Below are positions 1 through 9,118 of a stretch of 64,000 nt of DNA, in pieces. Each line of letters opens with the position of its first letter. The first letter of the stretch is position 1. Under the pieces are notes generated by a model. It searched no databases. It saw only the letters and a program-made list of their open reading frames with translations, and was not told where the DNA came from. Position numbers and translations under genes: made by a program. The DNA comes from Nesterenkonia sp. Act20 (GTDB taxonomy: Bacteria; Actinomycetota; Actinomycetes; Actinomycetales; Micrococcaceae): contig NZ_JADPQH010000002.1 of NCBI RefSeq assembly GCF_019173455.1, positions 511,490 through 575,489 of the forward strand. Direction: 5' to 3'.

Positions 1-609
1 ACTGCTTCAGCGAACCCGGATGAGAATCGCGCCGTCGTCGTGCGGATTGTGGACGGGGACACTGTGGAGCTCGACAACGGTGACACCGTACGGGTCACCG
101 GCATCGACACCCCGGAGCGCGGCGAGTGCAACTTCGACACCGCCTCGGCGCGGATGGGTGAACTCGTGCGAGGAAAGACCGTCACGCTCACCCGGGACGG
201 GGATGACGCCGACCGCTACGACCGGATCCTGCGCTACATCGACGTCGGCGGGACGGATGCGGGCATGACACTGATCGAAGAAGGCCTCGCCACGGCCCGC
301 TACGACTCGCGCGATGGCTATGACTTTCACACCCGCGAGCCCGACTACATCGCCGCCGACAACGCGACCGCCCTGCAAGGCTGCGCCGCCGAGCAGGCCC
401 CAGCACCGGAGCCCGCACCAGCGCCGGCACCGGCACCGGCACCCGAGCAGCAGGCCAGCAACTGCGACCCGAACTACACCCCCTGCATCCCCGTGTACCC
501 GCCGGATGTCAATTGCGGAGACCTCAGCTCTGCCGTCCGCGTGATCGGCACGGACGTGCACGGTCTCGACGCCGACGGCGACGGCATCGGATGCGACTCC
601 AACGGCTGA
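1..609 (+). CDS. Secreted/surface thermonuclease-like protein with Excalibur domain (5' end outside window)
   Basis: The frame is open from the first base of the window, so the start lies upstream and 202 codons are visible. The first ~115 residues form a staphylococcal-nuclease (SNase/TNase) fold: VDGDTVEL, then the catalytic-type segment VRVTGIDTPERGE (Arg and Glu in the expected positions) and a second basic motif DRYDRILRY. A proline/alanine-rich linker (alternating AP and EP) follows. The C-terminus is an Excalibur calcium-binding motif, DADGDGIGCD, with paired cysteines earlier in the domain. SNase plus Excalibur is a known extracellular architecture of Gram-positive bacteria, so nucleic-acid degradation at the cell surface is expected. 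The signal peptide, if present, is outside the window. Confidence 0.9.
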   Translation, partial: TASANPDENRAVVVRIVDGDTVELDNGDTVRVTGIDTPERGECNFDTASARMGELVRGKTVTLTRDGDDADRYDRILRYIDVGGTDAGMTLIEEGLATARYDSRDGYDFHTREPDYIAADNATALQGCAAEQAPAPEPAPAPAPAPAPEQQASNCDPNYTPCIPVYPPDVNCGDLSSAVRVIGTDVHGLDADGDGIGCDSNG

Positions 610-659
610 CACGTTAGGGTGCTGAGGAATTCGCTGCAGCTGACCTATGAAGGAGTTTC

Positions 660-866
660 GTGGCGACAGAAACCCCGGAGCGTGAACAGAAGGGCCGATT
701 CTGGACGACCTGGCAGACGGTGATGGCCGCGCTGGGGGTCCCGTTGATCGCCTGGATGTACTTCGCGCCGCAGGACATGCGCCTGACCGGCGGGTGGTAC
801 CTGCTGGCCTGGCTATCGATCCTGCTGCTGGCCACCCTGGTCGCCGGTCCGCGCCGGAAGACCTGA
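660..866 (+). CDS. Small two-helix membrane protein
   Basis: A 68-residue protein starting at GTG, with an AAGGAG Shine-Dalgarno at 650-655. A charged N-terminus (ATETPEREQKGRF) is followed by two hydrophobic segments, about residues 17-35 and 46-62, and a basic tail, so it is probably an inner-membrane protein with two spans. No enzymatic motif is visible and I do not recognise the family. Its last 54 bp overlap the 3' end of the convergent acetyltransferase gene. Confidence 0.7.
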   Translation: MATETPEREQKGRFWTTWQTVMAALGVPLIAWMYFAPQDMRLTGGWYLLAWLSILLLATLVAGPRRKT

Positions 867-1376
867 GCTCCCGCGGCGCATCGGCACATGCGGGATGCCG
901 TCTTCCAGGAACGGCTCCCCGGTACGGGTGAAGCCGAAAGACCCGTACCACCCCTCCAGCGGCTGCTGCGCGTCGAGCACCACGGCACTTTCCGGCGACT
1001 GCGCGGCGCAGTGCTCCAGCCCGCGCTGCATCAGCTCGCGCGCCACACCGGTGCCCCGGAGCGCCTCCCGGGCGACCACCCGCCCTATCCGGAATCCTTC
1101 GGGCTCGCGCAGCACCCGCAGGGTGGCGAGGACTTCGCCCGCCGCCGGGTCGTCGGAACCGGTCGCGGCGTCGTCGTGGTCAGTCCGATTCTCAGGGGCG
1201 TCTACCACCCACGCCATGACAGTTCCGGGTTCGAGGTCCCGCCCGTCCAGCTCTGGGTACGCGCACTGCTGCTCCACGACGAACACGTCGGTTCTGAGCT
1301 GGAGCACTCTGTAGAGCGAGACCGGGTCCATCTGGGCCACCGGGGCGATGTGAAACTGTGCAGACATGGGATCCAT
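813..1376 (-). CDS. GNAT family N-acetyltransferase, ElaA-like
   Basis: About 187 residues if translation begins at the ATG at 1376; a second ATG at 1367 is equally possible because neither has a strong ribosome site. ElaA-type features are LYRVLQLRTDVFVVEQQ near the N-terminus, an acetyl-CoA loop of the R-G-T-G-V-A type after IGRVVAREAL, and the C-terminal SFGFTRTGEPFLEDGIPH segment. An Asp/Glu-rich insert (about residues 58-76) separates the first strands. It is predicted to transfer acetyl from acetyl-CoA to an unknown amine. It is divergent from rlmH with a short spacer and convergent with the small membrane protein, whose coding end it overlaps. Confidence 0.85.
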   Translation of the reverse strand: MDPMSAQFHIAPVAQMDPVSLYRVLQLRTDVFVVEQQCAYPELDGRDLEPGTVMAWVVDAPENRTDHDDAATGSDDPAAGEVLATLRVLREPEGFRIGRVVAREALRGTGVARELMQRGLEHCAAQSPESAVVLDAQQPLEGWYGSFGFTRTGEPFLEDGIPHVPMRRGSSGLPARTGDQGGQQQDR

Positions 1377-1403
1377 CCTAGGGTTCCCGGTAGTCTCGCC
1401 CGT

Positions 1404-1862
1404 ATGAGCATCACCGCCCTGGCAGTAGGCAAGAAGCATGAGAAATGGGCCGTGGAAGGGATCGAGCGCTACACGAAGCGTCTGCGCAAGCCCTATGACC
1501 TGGACTGGAAGCTGCTCCCCCACTCCTCCCGCGAGCACGACGCCGCACGGCAGGAGGAGTCGGAACGGATCCTCGCCGCGCTGAAGCCCAAGGACCATGT
1601 GATCCTGCTCGACGAGCGCGGCAAGAACATCAGCTCACCTGGGTTTGCCGCGCACCTGCAGGGCAGCTTCGACGCCGGGGCGCACGTCGTCGTGATCATC
1701 GGAGGTGCCTACGGGGTCACCGACCAGCTCCAGCAGCGCGCGGATCTCGTCTGGTCGCTGTCCAAGCTGGTGTTCCCGCATCAGCTGGTGCGGATGCTCC
1801 TGGCCGAACAGGTCTACCGGGCTCAGGAGATCTCCGCAGGGCGGTCCTACCACCATGAGTGA
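1404..1862 (+). CDS. rlmH: 23S rRNA (pseudouridine(1915)-N3)-methyltransferase RlmH
   Basis: 152 residues, the usual RlmH length (about 155). The SPOUT-fold hallmarks are all present: ILLDERGKNISS in the middle, the SAM-binding knot VVIIGGAYGV, and the C-terminal block SLSKLVFPHQLVRMLLAEQ ending in GRSYHHE. The enzyme methylates pseudouridine 1915 in helix 69 of 23S rRNA on assembled 70S ribosomes. The open frame extends much further upstream, but the conserved family start MSITALAVGKKH places the ATG at 1404. The stop overlaps the next gene by 8 bp, so the two are probably translated together. Confidence 0.95.
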   Translation: MSITALAVGKKHEKWAVEGIERYTKRLRKPYDLDWKLLPHSSREHDAARQEESERILAALKPKDHVILLDERGKNISSPGFAAHLQGSFDAGAHVVVIIGGAYGVTDQLQQRADLVWSLSKLVFPHQLVRMLLAEQVYRAQEISAGRSYHHE

Positions 1863-2550
1863 GTCCCCCGCGGCGTCGGATGCCTCCCTCTCGGCCGCTC
1901 CCGCCGAACCAGTGGTGGGGATCCTCGGCGCCGGTCGAGCCGGCACTGCTTTCGCCCGCACCCTGCTGCGCGCCGGGGTGGCCGTGGACATCGCGTCCAC
2001 TCGGCCGCCACGTGCGCTGCAACATCACCTGAAGATCTACGCCCCCGGCGCGCAGCCGGTCCATGCCGAGGACATCGCGTCCCGGGCGCGGGATTCCAGC
2101 GGGATCGTCATCCTCGCGGTGCCGCAGGAGGAGCTCGACGAGCTGGACCCGACCTGGGTCGCGAACACGGTGCTCGTCGATGCCACCAACACCTGGCAGG
2201 ACGAGCTGCTCCCCGGCTGGCTGCAGGCCGCGGTGGATGAGCAGCTGCCCACCTCGATGGCGCTGGCCGGACGCTTCGGCGCGGCGCGGGTGGTCAAGGC
2301 GTTGAACCATATCGCCCACGCAGATTTCGACGACGCCGCCCGGCCCGGTGCCGATCTGTCCGGCCGCCGAGCCTTGGCGGTCGCCGGAGATGATGAATCC
2401 GCCCGCGGCCTGGTCATGGGACTGCTGTTCCGAATGGGCTTCGACCCAGTCTCGGTCGGGTCGCTGGCTGCGGGTCGGATCATGGAGCCCGACGGCCCGC
2501 TGTTCAACCGCCCGCTGCGTCGCGAGGACATCCTGCGCTACGCCCGCTGA
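1855..2550 (+). CDS. NADPH-dependent F420 reductase-like dinucleotide-binding protein
   Basis: 231 residues from the ATG at 1855, inside the 3' end of rlmH. After a short disordered leader comes a Rossmann motif, VGILGAGRAGTAFAR (about residues 21-35), then a second strand with STRPP that fits an NADP-phosphate site, then IVILAVPQEEL and DATNTW. The later VKALNHIAHADF and the C-terminal NRPLRREDIL are typical of the F420:NADP oxidoreductase (Fno) and related YrrI/6-PGDH-like small reductases. It is likely cytosolic and transfers hydride between NADPH and F420 or a related acceptor. The true substrate cannot be fixed from sequence. Confidence 0.75.
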   Translation: MSESPAASDASLSAAPAEPVVGILGAGRAGTAFARTLLRAGVAVDIASTRPPRALQHHLKIYAPGAQPVHAEDIASRARDSSGIVILAVPQEELDELDPTWVANTVLVDATNTWQDELLPGWLQAAVDEQLPTSMALAGRFGAARVVKALNHIAHADFDDAARPGADLSGRRALAVAGDDESARGLVMGLLFRMGFDPVSVGSLAAGRIMEPDGPLFNRPLRREDILRYAR

Positions 2551-2592
2551 GTCCGGGCCTGAACCAGCGTCCGGGACCCGCTGATCGGCGGA

Positions 2593-3249
2593 TCAACTCC
2601 GGCGGCGGGTGAGGATCAGGTGCATGACACCTTGAGGAGAGGGCGTGGCGGCGATCTCGAAGCGCTCCTCCAGCCCGCCGAGCCCCTCCCAGAGCCGCTC
2701 TCCCCGGCCCAGGAGGATCGGGACCAGGACGATGTGCAGGTGATCGATCAGATCGGCCTCGAGGAACTCCCGGATGATCGTGGCACCGCCCCCAATGCGC
2801 ACATCGAGGCCCCAAGCCAAAGCCCGCGCCCGTTCGAGCGCGGCAGCTGGATCCGCATCGAGGAAGTGGAAGGTCGTGCCGCCCTGCATCTCGAGCACCG
2901 GCCGCGGGAAGTGGGTCAACACCACCACCGGAGTGTGGAAGGGAGGCTCGGCACCCCACCATCCCTGCCACTCCTCGTCCGGCCAGGGGCCACGCTGGGG
3001 CCCGAATTTATTGCGCCCCATGATCTCCGCGCCGATTCCGGCCGCCCATTGGCTGGCGAAGGCATCATCTACACCGAAGGATCCCTCCGTCTCACCGTGG
3101 AAGCCCATCTCGCGGAACGTGCGGGTCTCGAAGGTCCACTCCATGAGGCGCTGACCTGCATGGCCGAAGGGAGCCTCGAGCGTCTGGCCCTCACCGGTGC
3201 CGAAGCCGTCGAGGGAGACCGAGAAGTTGTGGACGCGGACCAGAGACAT
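2593..3249 (-). CDS. Dihydrofolate reductase-family protein (RibD C-terminal type)
   Basis: 218 residues with a good ribosome site (GGGAGAA) just upstream of the ATG at 3249. The N-terminus VHNFSVSLDGFGTG, the central IMGRNKFGP and VVVLTHFPRP, and the C-terminal IGGGATIIREFL and IVLVPILLGRGERLW match the RibD_C/DHFR-like reductase family often called YyaP/YwjB. Members bind NADPH, but most have no proven substrate, so folate reduction should not be assumed. It lies alone between an F420-type reductase and lhr and is transcribed toward the former. Confidence 0.88.
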   Translation of the reverse strand: MSLVRVHNFSVSLDGFGTGEGQTLEAPFGHAGQRLMEWTFETRTFREMGFHGETEGSFGVDDAFASQWAAGIGAEIMGRNKFGPQRGPWPDEEWQGWWGAEPPFHTPVVVLTHFPRPVLEMQGGTTFHFLDADPAAALERARALAWGLDVRIGGGATIIREFLEADLIDHLHIVLVPILLGRGERLWEGLGGLEERFEIAATPSPQGVMHLILTRRRS

Positions 3250-3380
3250 GTCTTCTCCCAGAGTGCCTGCGGGTTGCTCGAGCCCAAGCTACTCTCACCC
3301 CATCCGAGCGGCCATGCTCGGTGGACCGGGACCACGCGGCAGCGTCCGGTCATGTCCGTGGCGCCATTTAGAGTGGGACC

Positions 3381-6300
3381 ATGACCGCCCTGGAACCGTT
3401 CACCGAGCCCACGCGGCGCTGGTTCCAAGCCTCCTTCGGTCAGCCCACCGCCGCTCAGGCCGGCGCCTGGAACGCGGTCGCGCGTGGCAAGAACGCCCTG
3501 GTGGTCGCGCCCACGGGATCCGGAAAGACGCTCTCGGCCTTCCTCTGGTCCATCGATCAGCTCTTCGCCGCCCCCACCAAGGGCACCTCGGTGCTCTATA
3601 TCTCCCCGCTGAAGGCGCTCGGCGTGGACATCGAACGCAACCTGCGCAGCCCGCTCGTCGGGATCGCACACACCGCCCGACGGCTCGCCGCCGAGGGCGC
3701 GGCGACCGAGCCTGCCGAGATCACGGTGGGCGTGCGCACCGGCGACTCCACTCCCAAAGAACGCCGCGACCTGGTCCGCAAGCCCCCACAGATCCTGATC
3801 ACCACCCCCGAGTCGCTCTACCTGATGCTCACCTCTCAGGCGCGCAGCACCCTCGCCGGGATCAAGACCGTAATCATCGATGAGGTCCACGCGCTGGCCG
3901 GTACCAAACGCGGCGCCCACCTCGCGGTATCACTGGAGCGGCTGAACAATCTGCTCGAGACCCCGGCCCAGCGGATCGGCCTCTCCGCCACGGTGGAGCC
4001 GCGCGAAGAGGTGGCCCGCTTCCTGGGCGGCTCCGCGGCCGTGGAGATCGTCGCGCCGAAGTCCGAGAAGAAGTGGGACATCACCGTCTCGGTGCCGGTG
4101 GAGGACCTGGCCTCCCCCAGCACCGCCCCACCCCAAGGGGCGACGCCGTTCCCGGCACCCCCCAGCTCGCAGAGCAACGACACCGAGGACTCCGCCGAGG
4201 CCGGCCAGCCGAAGGTGCTCTCCGAGGTGCTCGCGGACTTCGCGCCGGAGGAGGTGCTGCTCAGCGACCAGCCGCTGCAGCCCAGCATCTGGCCGCACGT
4301 GGAGCACCGGATCGTGGATCTGGTCACCGAGAACCGCTCCACCATCGTCTTCGTGAACTCGCGCCGCCTGGCCGAGAAGCTCACCGGTCGGATCAATGAG
4401 ATCTGGTCCGAACGTCAGCCCTCCATCAGCAAGGACGCCACCGACGACGCCGCTGCCTCCCACGGGGAGCCGGCAGACGCGGGCGAGCCGGATCCGCTGG
4501 CTCGGTCACACCACGGCTCGGTCTCCAAGGAACAGCGCAAGCTCACCGAGGAGGCACTCAAATCGGGCCGGCTGCGCTGCGTGGTGGCCACCTCCTCCCT
4601 GGAGCTCGGCATCGATATGGGCGCAGTGGACTTGGTCATCCAGGTGGAGGCGCCCTTCGCGGTCTCGGCTGGACTCCAGCGCATCGGCCGCGCAGGCCAC
4701 CAGGTCGGCGAGGTCTCGGTGGGCTGGTTCTTCCCGAAGCACCGCGGTGATCTGGTGAGCACCGCCGTCGTCGTCGAACGGATGCTGGCCGGACAGATCG
4801 AAGCGCTGCATATCCCGCGCAATCCGCTGGACATCCTGGCCCAGCAGACCGTGGCGGCCTCTGCCATGGAGACCCTGGACGTAGAGTCCTGGTTCGAGAC
4901 GCTGCGCCGCAGCGCGCCCTTCGCCAGCCTGCCCCGCTCCGCCTATGAGGCCACCCTGGACCTGCTGGCGGGCAAATATCCTTCGGACCGGTTCGCCGAG
5001 CTGCGGCCCCGGATCATCTGGGACCGCGACGCCGGCACCGTCTCCGGCCGGCCCGGAGCCCAGCGCATCGCGGTCACCTCCGGCGGCACGATCCCCGACC
5101 GCGGCCTCTTCGGGGTCTACCTCGCCGGGGGTGAAGACTCCGGCTCGGCACGCTCCGGAGGACGGCGGGTCGGTGAGCTCGATGAAGAGATGGTCTACGA
5201 ATCGCGCATCGGGGATGTCTTCGCCCTGGGCGCCACCAGCTGGAAGATCGAGGAGATCACCTTCGACCGGGTGCTGGTCTCCCCCGCCTTCGGCCAGCCC
5301 GCTTCACTGCCGTTCTGGCGCGGCGACGGCTTCGGCCGCCCCGCCGAACTCGGCCGCGCGCTGGGCCGCTTCACCCGAGAGGTCCACGCCGGCGCCCCGG
5401 AGGAGACCGCCGAACGGCTGACCTCGCTGGGCATGGACACCTGGGCGCAGGAGAACCTGCTGCGCTACTTCACCGAACAGCAGGAGGCTGCCGGGGTCCT
5501 GCCCAGCGACACCACTCTGGTGGTCGAGCAGACCCGAGACGAGCTCGGCGACTGGCGGATCGTGCTGCTCTCCCCCTACGGACTCCAGGTGCACGCCCCC
5601 TGGGCGCTCGCGGTCGGCGAACGGCTGCACGATCGCTTCGGCCTCGACGGCTCCGCCATGGCCAGCGATGACGGAATCGTGCTGCGCGTGCCCATGATGG
5701 ACGAAGATCCGCCCGGTGCAGAGCTCTTCGCGTTCGACCCGGACGAGCTCGAAGACCTAGTCACCGCCCAGGTCAGCTCTTCAGCGCTCTTCTCCGGCCG
5801 CTTCCGTGAGGCCGCCGCGCGTGCGCTGCTGCTGCCCAAGCAGAATCCAGGCCAGCGCACCCCGCTGTGGCAGCAGCGCCAACGCTCCTCACAGCTGCTC
5901 GAGGTCGCCTCCGGGTACCCCGACTTCCCGGTCATCATGGAAGCCATGCGGGAGGTCCTGCAGGACGTCTATGACATGCCCGCGCTGCTGGATCTGCTGC
6001 GCAGCATCGCCGCGCGCAAGCTGAAGATCGTGGAGACCACCACTCCGAAGCCGTCCCCGTTCGCGCAGTCCATCCTCTTCGGCTACATCGCCCAGTTCCT
6101 CTATGAAGGGGATTCCCCGCTGGCGGAGCGTCGGGCCGCGGCGCTCTCGGTAGACCCGGCGCTGCTCGGCGAGCTGCTCGGCCGCGTAGAGCTGCGTGAG
6201 TTCCTCGATGCCGCGATCATCGCCGATTCCGAGGCCTACGCGCAGCGACTCACTCCTTCCCGCCACGTCCGCGGACAGGAGGGGGTTGCCGATCTGCTCC

Positions 6301-8291
6301 GGCTGCTGGGCCCGTTGACCGCGGAGCAGCTGGCTGCCCGCCTGGAAGAGGGCGAACCCGCCAGGGAGCATGCGCAAGCGCTGGTCTCCAGCCAGCGAGC
6401 ATTCAAGGTGATGTGGCGGACCGGCACCTCCTCCGCGCCGGAGACCACAGGATCCGAAGGCACATCGGCCACGGGCGGCGATCACGTGGAGGAGCGCTAC
6501 GCCGCGATCGAGGACGCCTCCCGGCTCCGGGACGGCCTGGGCACCCCCATTCCCGTGGGGATTCCCTACGCCTTTCTGGAACCGGTGGATGATCCTCTCG
6601 GAGACCTGGTCGGCCGCTATGCGCGCACCCACGGCCCGTTTCTGGTGGAGGAGGCCGCCGGCGAGCTGGGGCTCAGCCGCGCCGTGGTCGCCGACACGCT
6701 GACCCGGCTGGTCCGCGAGCACCGCGTGGTCGAGGGGCTGTTCCGGCCCGATCGCGAGCTGCCCGTCGACGCTCGGTCCGGCACCGTGGAGTACTGCGAC
6801 GCCGAAATGCTGCGCCGGATCCGCCGCCGCTCCCTGGCGGCCCTGCGTGCCCAGGTGGAGCCAGTGTCCGGGGCAGCGTATGGACAGTTCCTGCTCGAGT
6901 GGCAGGGCATCTCCGCCGCGCGCGGGAAGGGCTCCTCAAGCTCAGGCACGGCCGCCCTGGCCGAATCCCTGGCGCAGCTCTCCGGGGCCGCGGCTCCGGC
7001 GAGCGCCTGGGAGTCCTTCATCCTCCCGGCCCGCGTTCCCGACTACCGGCCCGCCATGCTGGACGAGCTGCTGGCCGCCGGAGAGTTCCTCGCGGTGGGC
7101 AAGGGAGCGCTGAGCGGGCACGACGGCTGGCTGGCGTTCTACCCCCGCGAAGACGCCGCCGTGCTGCTGAACAACCTGCCCATTCCAGGTGCAGGGGCCG
7201 CCAGAACCAACGGCACAGCCGACACCCGCGGGGCCGCAGGAACAGAGGACTTCACCCCGACAGCCCTCCAGGACGCCATCCTCGAGGTCCTCACCCGGGG
7301 CGGCGCCTGGTTCATCGAGGCGCTGCACGATCAGCTGGATCCGCACCTCACGGTCTCCCGTGAGACCACCAAGAACGCACTCTGGGAGCTGTTCTGGGCC
7401 GGCAGGGTCACACCGGACAGCTTCAGCGCGCTGCGTCGTTTCATGTCCACCGGAACCACCGCGCACAAGAAGCAGCCCACTCCGGCGCGCCCCCGGCACA
7501 CCTCCCGGAGGATGGCGCTGCGTCAAGCCGCGGAATCCCACCGGAGCCGGGTCAGCGCCGCCAGCGGCGGATTCAGCGGAGCGGGGGCCGGAGGGCGCTG
7601 GCAGCTGGTCCCCAGCGCCTCGGCCGAGCCCACCGTTGCCGCGCACACCCGCGCCGAGATCCTGCTGGATCGCTACGGCGTGGTCACTCGTGGATCCGTG
7701 ATGTCCGAACAGCAGTCGGGGCTCGGCACCGCCTCGAAGGGAGGCTTCGCGGCGGTCTACAAGGTGCTCTCGGCGGCGGAAGACTCCGGCCAGATTCGCC
7801 GCGGATACTTCATCGAACAGCTCGGGGCCGCCCAGTTCACCTCCTCCGCCACCATCGACCAGCTGCGCTGGATCGCCGAGCGGCTGGAGGACGCCGCGGA
7901 GAAGACCGGAGAGGGGAAGCGCCAGGAGGCGGCAGTGGTGCTCGCCGCCACCGATCCGGCCAACCCCTACGGGGCTGCTCTGGACTGGCCCGAGCTGGAG
8001 AGCTCCACCCACCGTCCCGGTCGCAAGGCGGGCGCCGTCGTCGTGCTCTATCGCGGTGACCTGGCGCTCTATATGGAGCGCGGGGGACGCACCATGCTGC
8101 TCTTCATCGAGGATGAGACCGTGATGGATCTGATCGCCCGGGCCCTGGTCCCGGCGCTGCGGTCAGCGAAGACCGGGCGCATCGCCGTGGAACGTGTCAA
8201 CGGGGAGCGGATCCTGACCCACCCCCTGGGACAGCTGCTCCGCGACGCCGGGTTCAACTCCTCTCCCTCCGGGCTTCGATTCGCACCCTGA
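3381..8291 (+). CDS. lhr: Large ATP-dependent helicase Lhr (core plus long C-terminal region)
   Basis: 1,636 residues, the full-length long form found in actinobacteria and some proteobacteria. Helicase motifs in order: Walker A APTGSGKT (residues 43-50), motif Ia SPLKALGVD, DEVH box (167-170), SAT-type GLSATVEP, and motif VI QRIGRAGHQ (about 433-441). A winged-helix and beta-barrel Lhr core follows, then several hundred residues of tandem winged-helix C-terminal domain. Family members unwind RNA:DNA hybrids and translocate 3'-5' on single-stranded DNA, and are tied to DNA repair. Low-complexity, Ser/Pro-rich inserts occur inside the second RecA lobe (about 240-275 and 345-375). It stands as its own transcription unit. 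Confidence 0.96.
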   Translation: MTALEPFTEPTRRWFQASFGQPTAAQAGAWNAVARGKNALVVAPTGSGKTLSAFLWSIDQLFAAPTKGTSVLYISPLKALGVDIERNLRSPLVGIAHTARRLAAEGAATEPAEITVGVRTGDSTPKERRDLVRKPPQILITTPESLYLMLTSQARSTLAGIKTVIIDEVHALAGTKRGAHLAVSLERLNNLLETPAQRIGLSATVEPREEVARFLGGSAAVEIVAPKSEKKWDITVSVPVEDLASPSTAPPQGATPFPAPPSSQSNDTEDSAEAGQPKVLSEVLADFAPEEVLLSDQPLQPSIWPHVEHRIVDLVTENRSTIVFVNSRRLAEKLTGRINEIWSERQPSISKDATDDAAASHGEPADAGEPDPLARSHHGSVSKEQRKLTEEALKSGRLRCVVATSSLELGIDMGAVDLVIQVEAPFAVSAGLQRIGRAGHQVGEVSVGWFFPKHRGDLVSTAVVVERMLAGQIEALHIPRNPLDILAQQTVAASAMETLDVESWFETLRRSAPFASLPRSAYEATLDLLAGKYPSDRFAELRPRIIWDRDAGTVSGRPGAQRIAVTSGGTIPDRGLFGVYLAGGEDSGSARSGGRRVGELDEEMVYESRIGDVFALGATSWKIEEITFDRVLVSPAFGQPASLPFWRGDGFGRPAELGRALGRFTREVHAGAPEETAERLTSLGMDTWAQENLLRYFTEQQEAAGVLPSDTTLVVEQTRDELGDWRIVLLSPYGLQVHAPWALAVGERLHDRFGLDGSAMASDDGIVLRVPMMDEDPPGAELFAFDPDELEDLVTAQVSSSALFSGRFREAAARALLLPKQNPGQRTPLWQQRQRSSQLLEVASGYPDFPVIMEAMREVLQDVYDMPALLDLLRSIAARKLKIVETTTPKPSPFAQSILFGYIAQFLYEGDSPLAERRAAALSVDPALLGELLGRVELREFLDAAIIADSEAYAQRLTPSRHVRGQEGVADLLRLLGPLTAEQLAARLEEGEPAREHAQALVSSQRAFKVMWRTGTSSAPETTGSEGTSATGGDHVEERYAAIEDASRLRDGLGTPIPVGIPYAFLEPVDDPLGDLVGRYARTHGPFLVEEAAGELGLSRAVVADTLTRLVREHRVVEGLFRPDRELPVDARSGTVEYCDAEMLRRIRRRSLAALRAQVEPVSGAAYGQFLLEWQGISAARGKGSSSSGTAALAESLAQLSGAAAPASAWESFILPARVPDYRPAMLDELLAAGEFLAVGKGALSGHDGWLAFYPREDAAVLLNNLPIPGAGAARTNGTADTRGAAGTEDFTPTALQDAILEVLTRGGAWFIEALHDQLDPHLTVSRETTKNALWELFWAGRVTPDSFSALRRFMSTGTTAHKKQPTPARPRHTSRRMALRQAAESHRSRVSAASGGFSGAGAGGRWQLVPSASAEPTVAAHTRAEILLDRYGVVTRGSVMSEQQSGLGTASKGGFAAVYKVLSAAEDSGQIRRGYFIEQLGAAQFTSSATIDQLRWIAERLEDAAEKTGEGKRQEAAVVLAATDPANPYGAALDWPELESSTHRPGRKAGAVVVLYRGDLALYMERGGRTMLLFIEDETVMDLIARALVPALRSAKTGRIAVERVNGERILTHPLGQLLRDAGFNSSPSGLRFAP

Positions 8292-8351
8292 GGCCTCACG
8301 CCCACAGCGCACACACGTCCCAGACCCAGGATTTCCCGTTAGGCTGAACAC

Positions 8352-9083
8352 ATGACTCTTTGCATTCCGTTTCTGATGTTCCAGGGTCAGGCCCAAGAAG
8401 CCATTGACCACTACCTCAGCGTCTTCCCCGACGCCGAGCTGCTGGAGATCATGCATCACCCTGAGGGCACTGAGATCTATGACCCCACTCCCTCCTCCGA
8501 GCAAGCAACCGAGGCTGAGGACCTCTCAGAGGCCGAAGATGACGAGCTCTCCGAGGTGGAGGTACAGCTGGATCTCGGCGAAGAGTCTGAAGAGGACTTC
8601 GCCGCCGACGATCTCACCGCTGAGAACGTCGCCGAGGAAGCCGATGACGCCGTGGTAGATGCGGAGGAGCCCTCCGAGGTCCATCCCGTGACCGCTGCGG
8701 CGCCCGAGACCCACCACACCGACCTGCAGCTCGCCGAGGAGGACGATCCCGACGAGGTGGTCGACGTTCCCGCCCCCCTGGTGGCCACCGCTCAGCTGAA
8801 GATCGGCGGCCAGGTGCTGATGATCCAGGACAGTCTGGTGAAGCACCAGTTCAGCTTCACCCCGTCCGTCTCCATCGCCGTGGTGGTGGACTCCACCGAG
8901 GAGTTCAACCAGATCGTGAACACCCTCGCCCCCGGCGGGGAGTTCCTGATGGAGCCGGGCGACTACGACTTCGCGACCAACTTCGCCTGGATCAAGGACC
9001 GTTTCAACATGTCCTGGCAGATCAACCAGCCGCTGGCCCAGCCAGAGCCGACTGCCACCGCTGAGGCACCGGTCTGGGGCTGA
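8352..9083 (+). CDS. PhnB-like VOC protein with a long acidic insertion
   Basis: 243 residues, against about 130-160 for usual PhnB-like proteins. Residues 1-40 (CIPFLMFQGQAQEAIDHYLSV) and residues about 143-226 (IGGQVLMIQDS, FAWIKDRFNMSWQI) together make one normal PhnB/glyoxalase-like half-barrel unit. Between them, residues 41-140 contain 39 Asp/Glu and no Lys or Arg, and look disordered. Family members are related to glyoxalase and bleomycin-resistance folds, but most have no known reaction. The insertion falls in a surface hairpin, so the fold should be preserved. The gene stands between lhr and the pseudouridine synthase, on the same strand. Confidence 0.85.
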   Translation: MTLCIPFLMFQGQAQEAIDHYLSVFPDAELLEIMHHPEGTEIYDPTPSSEQATEAEDLSEAEDDELSEVEVQLDLGEESEEDFAADDLTAENVAEEADDAVVDAEEPSEVHPVTAAAPETHHTDLQLAEEDDPDEVVDVPAPLVATAQLKIGGQVLMIQDSLVKHQFSFTPSVSIAVVVDSTEEFNQIVNTLAPGGEFLMEPGDYDFATNFAWIKDRFNMSWQINQPLAQPEPTATAEAPVWG

Positions 9084-9118
9084 GCCACCCTGCCGCCGGA
9101 ACTCCACGAACCTGACCT

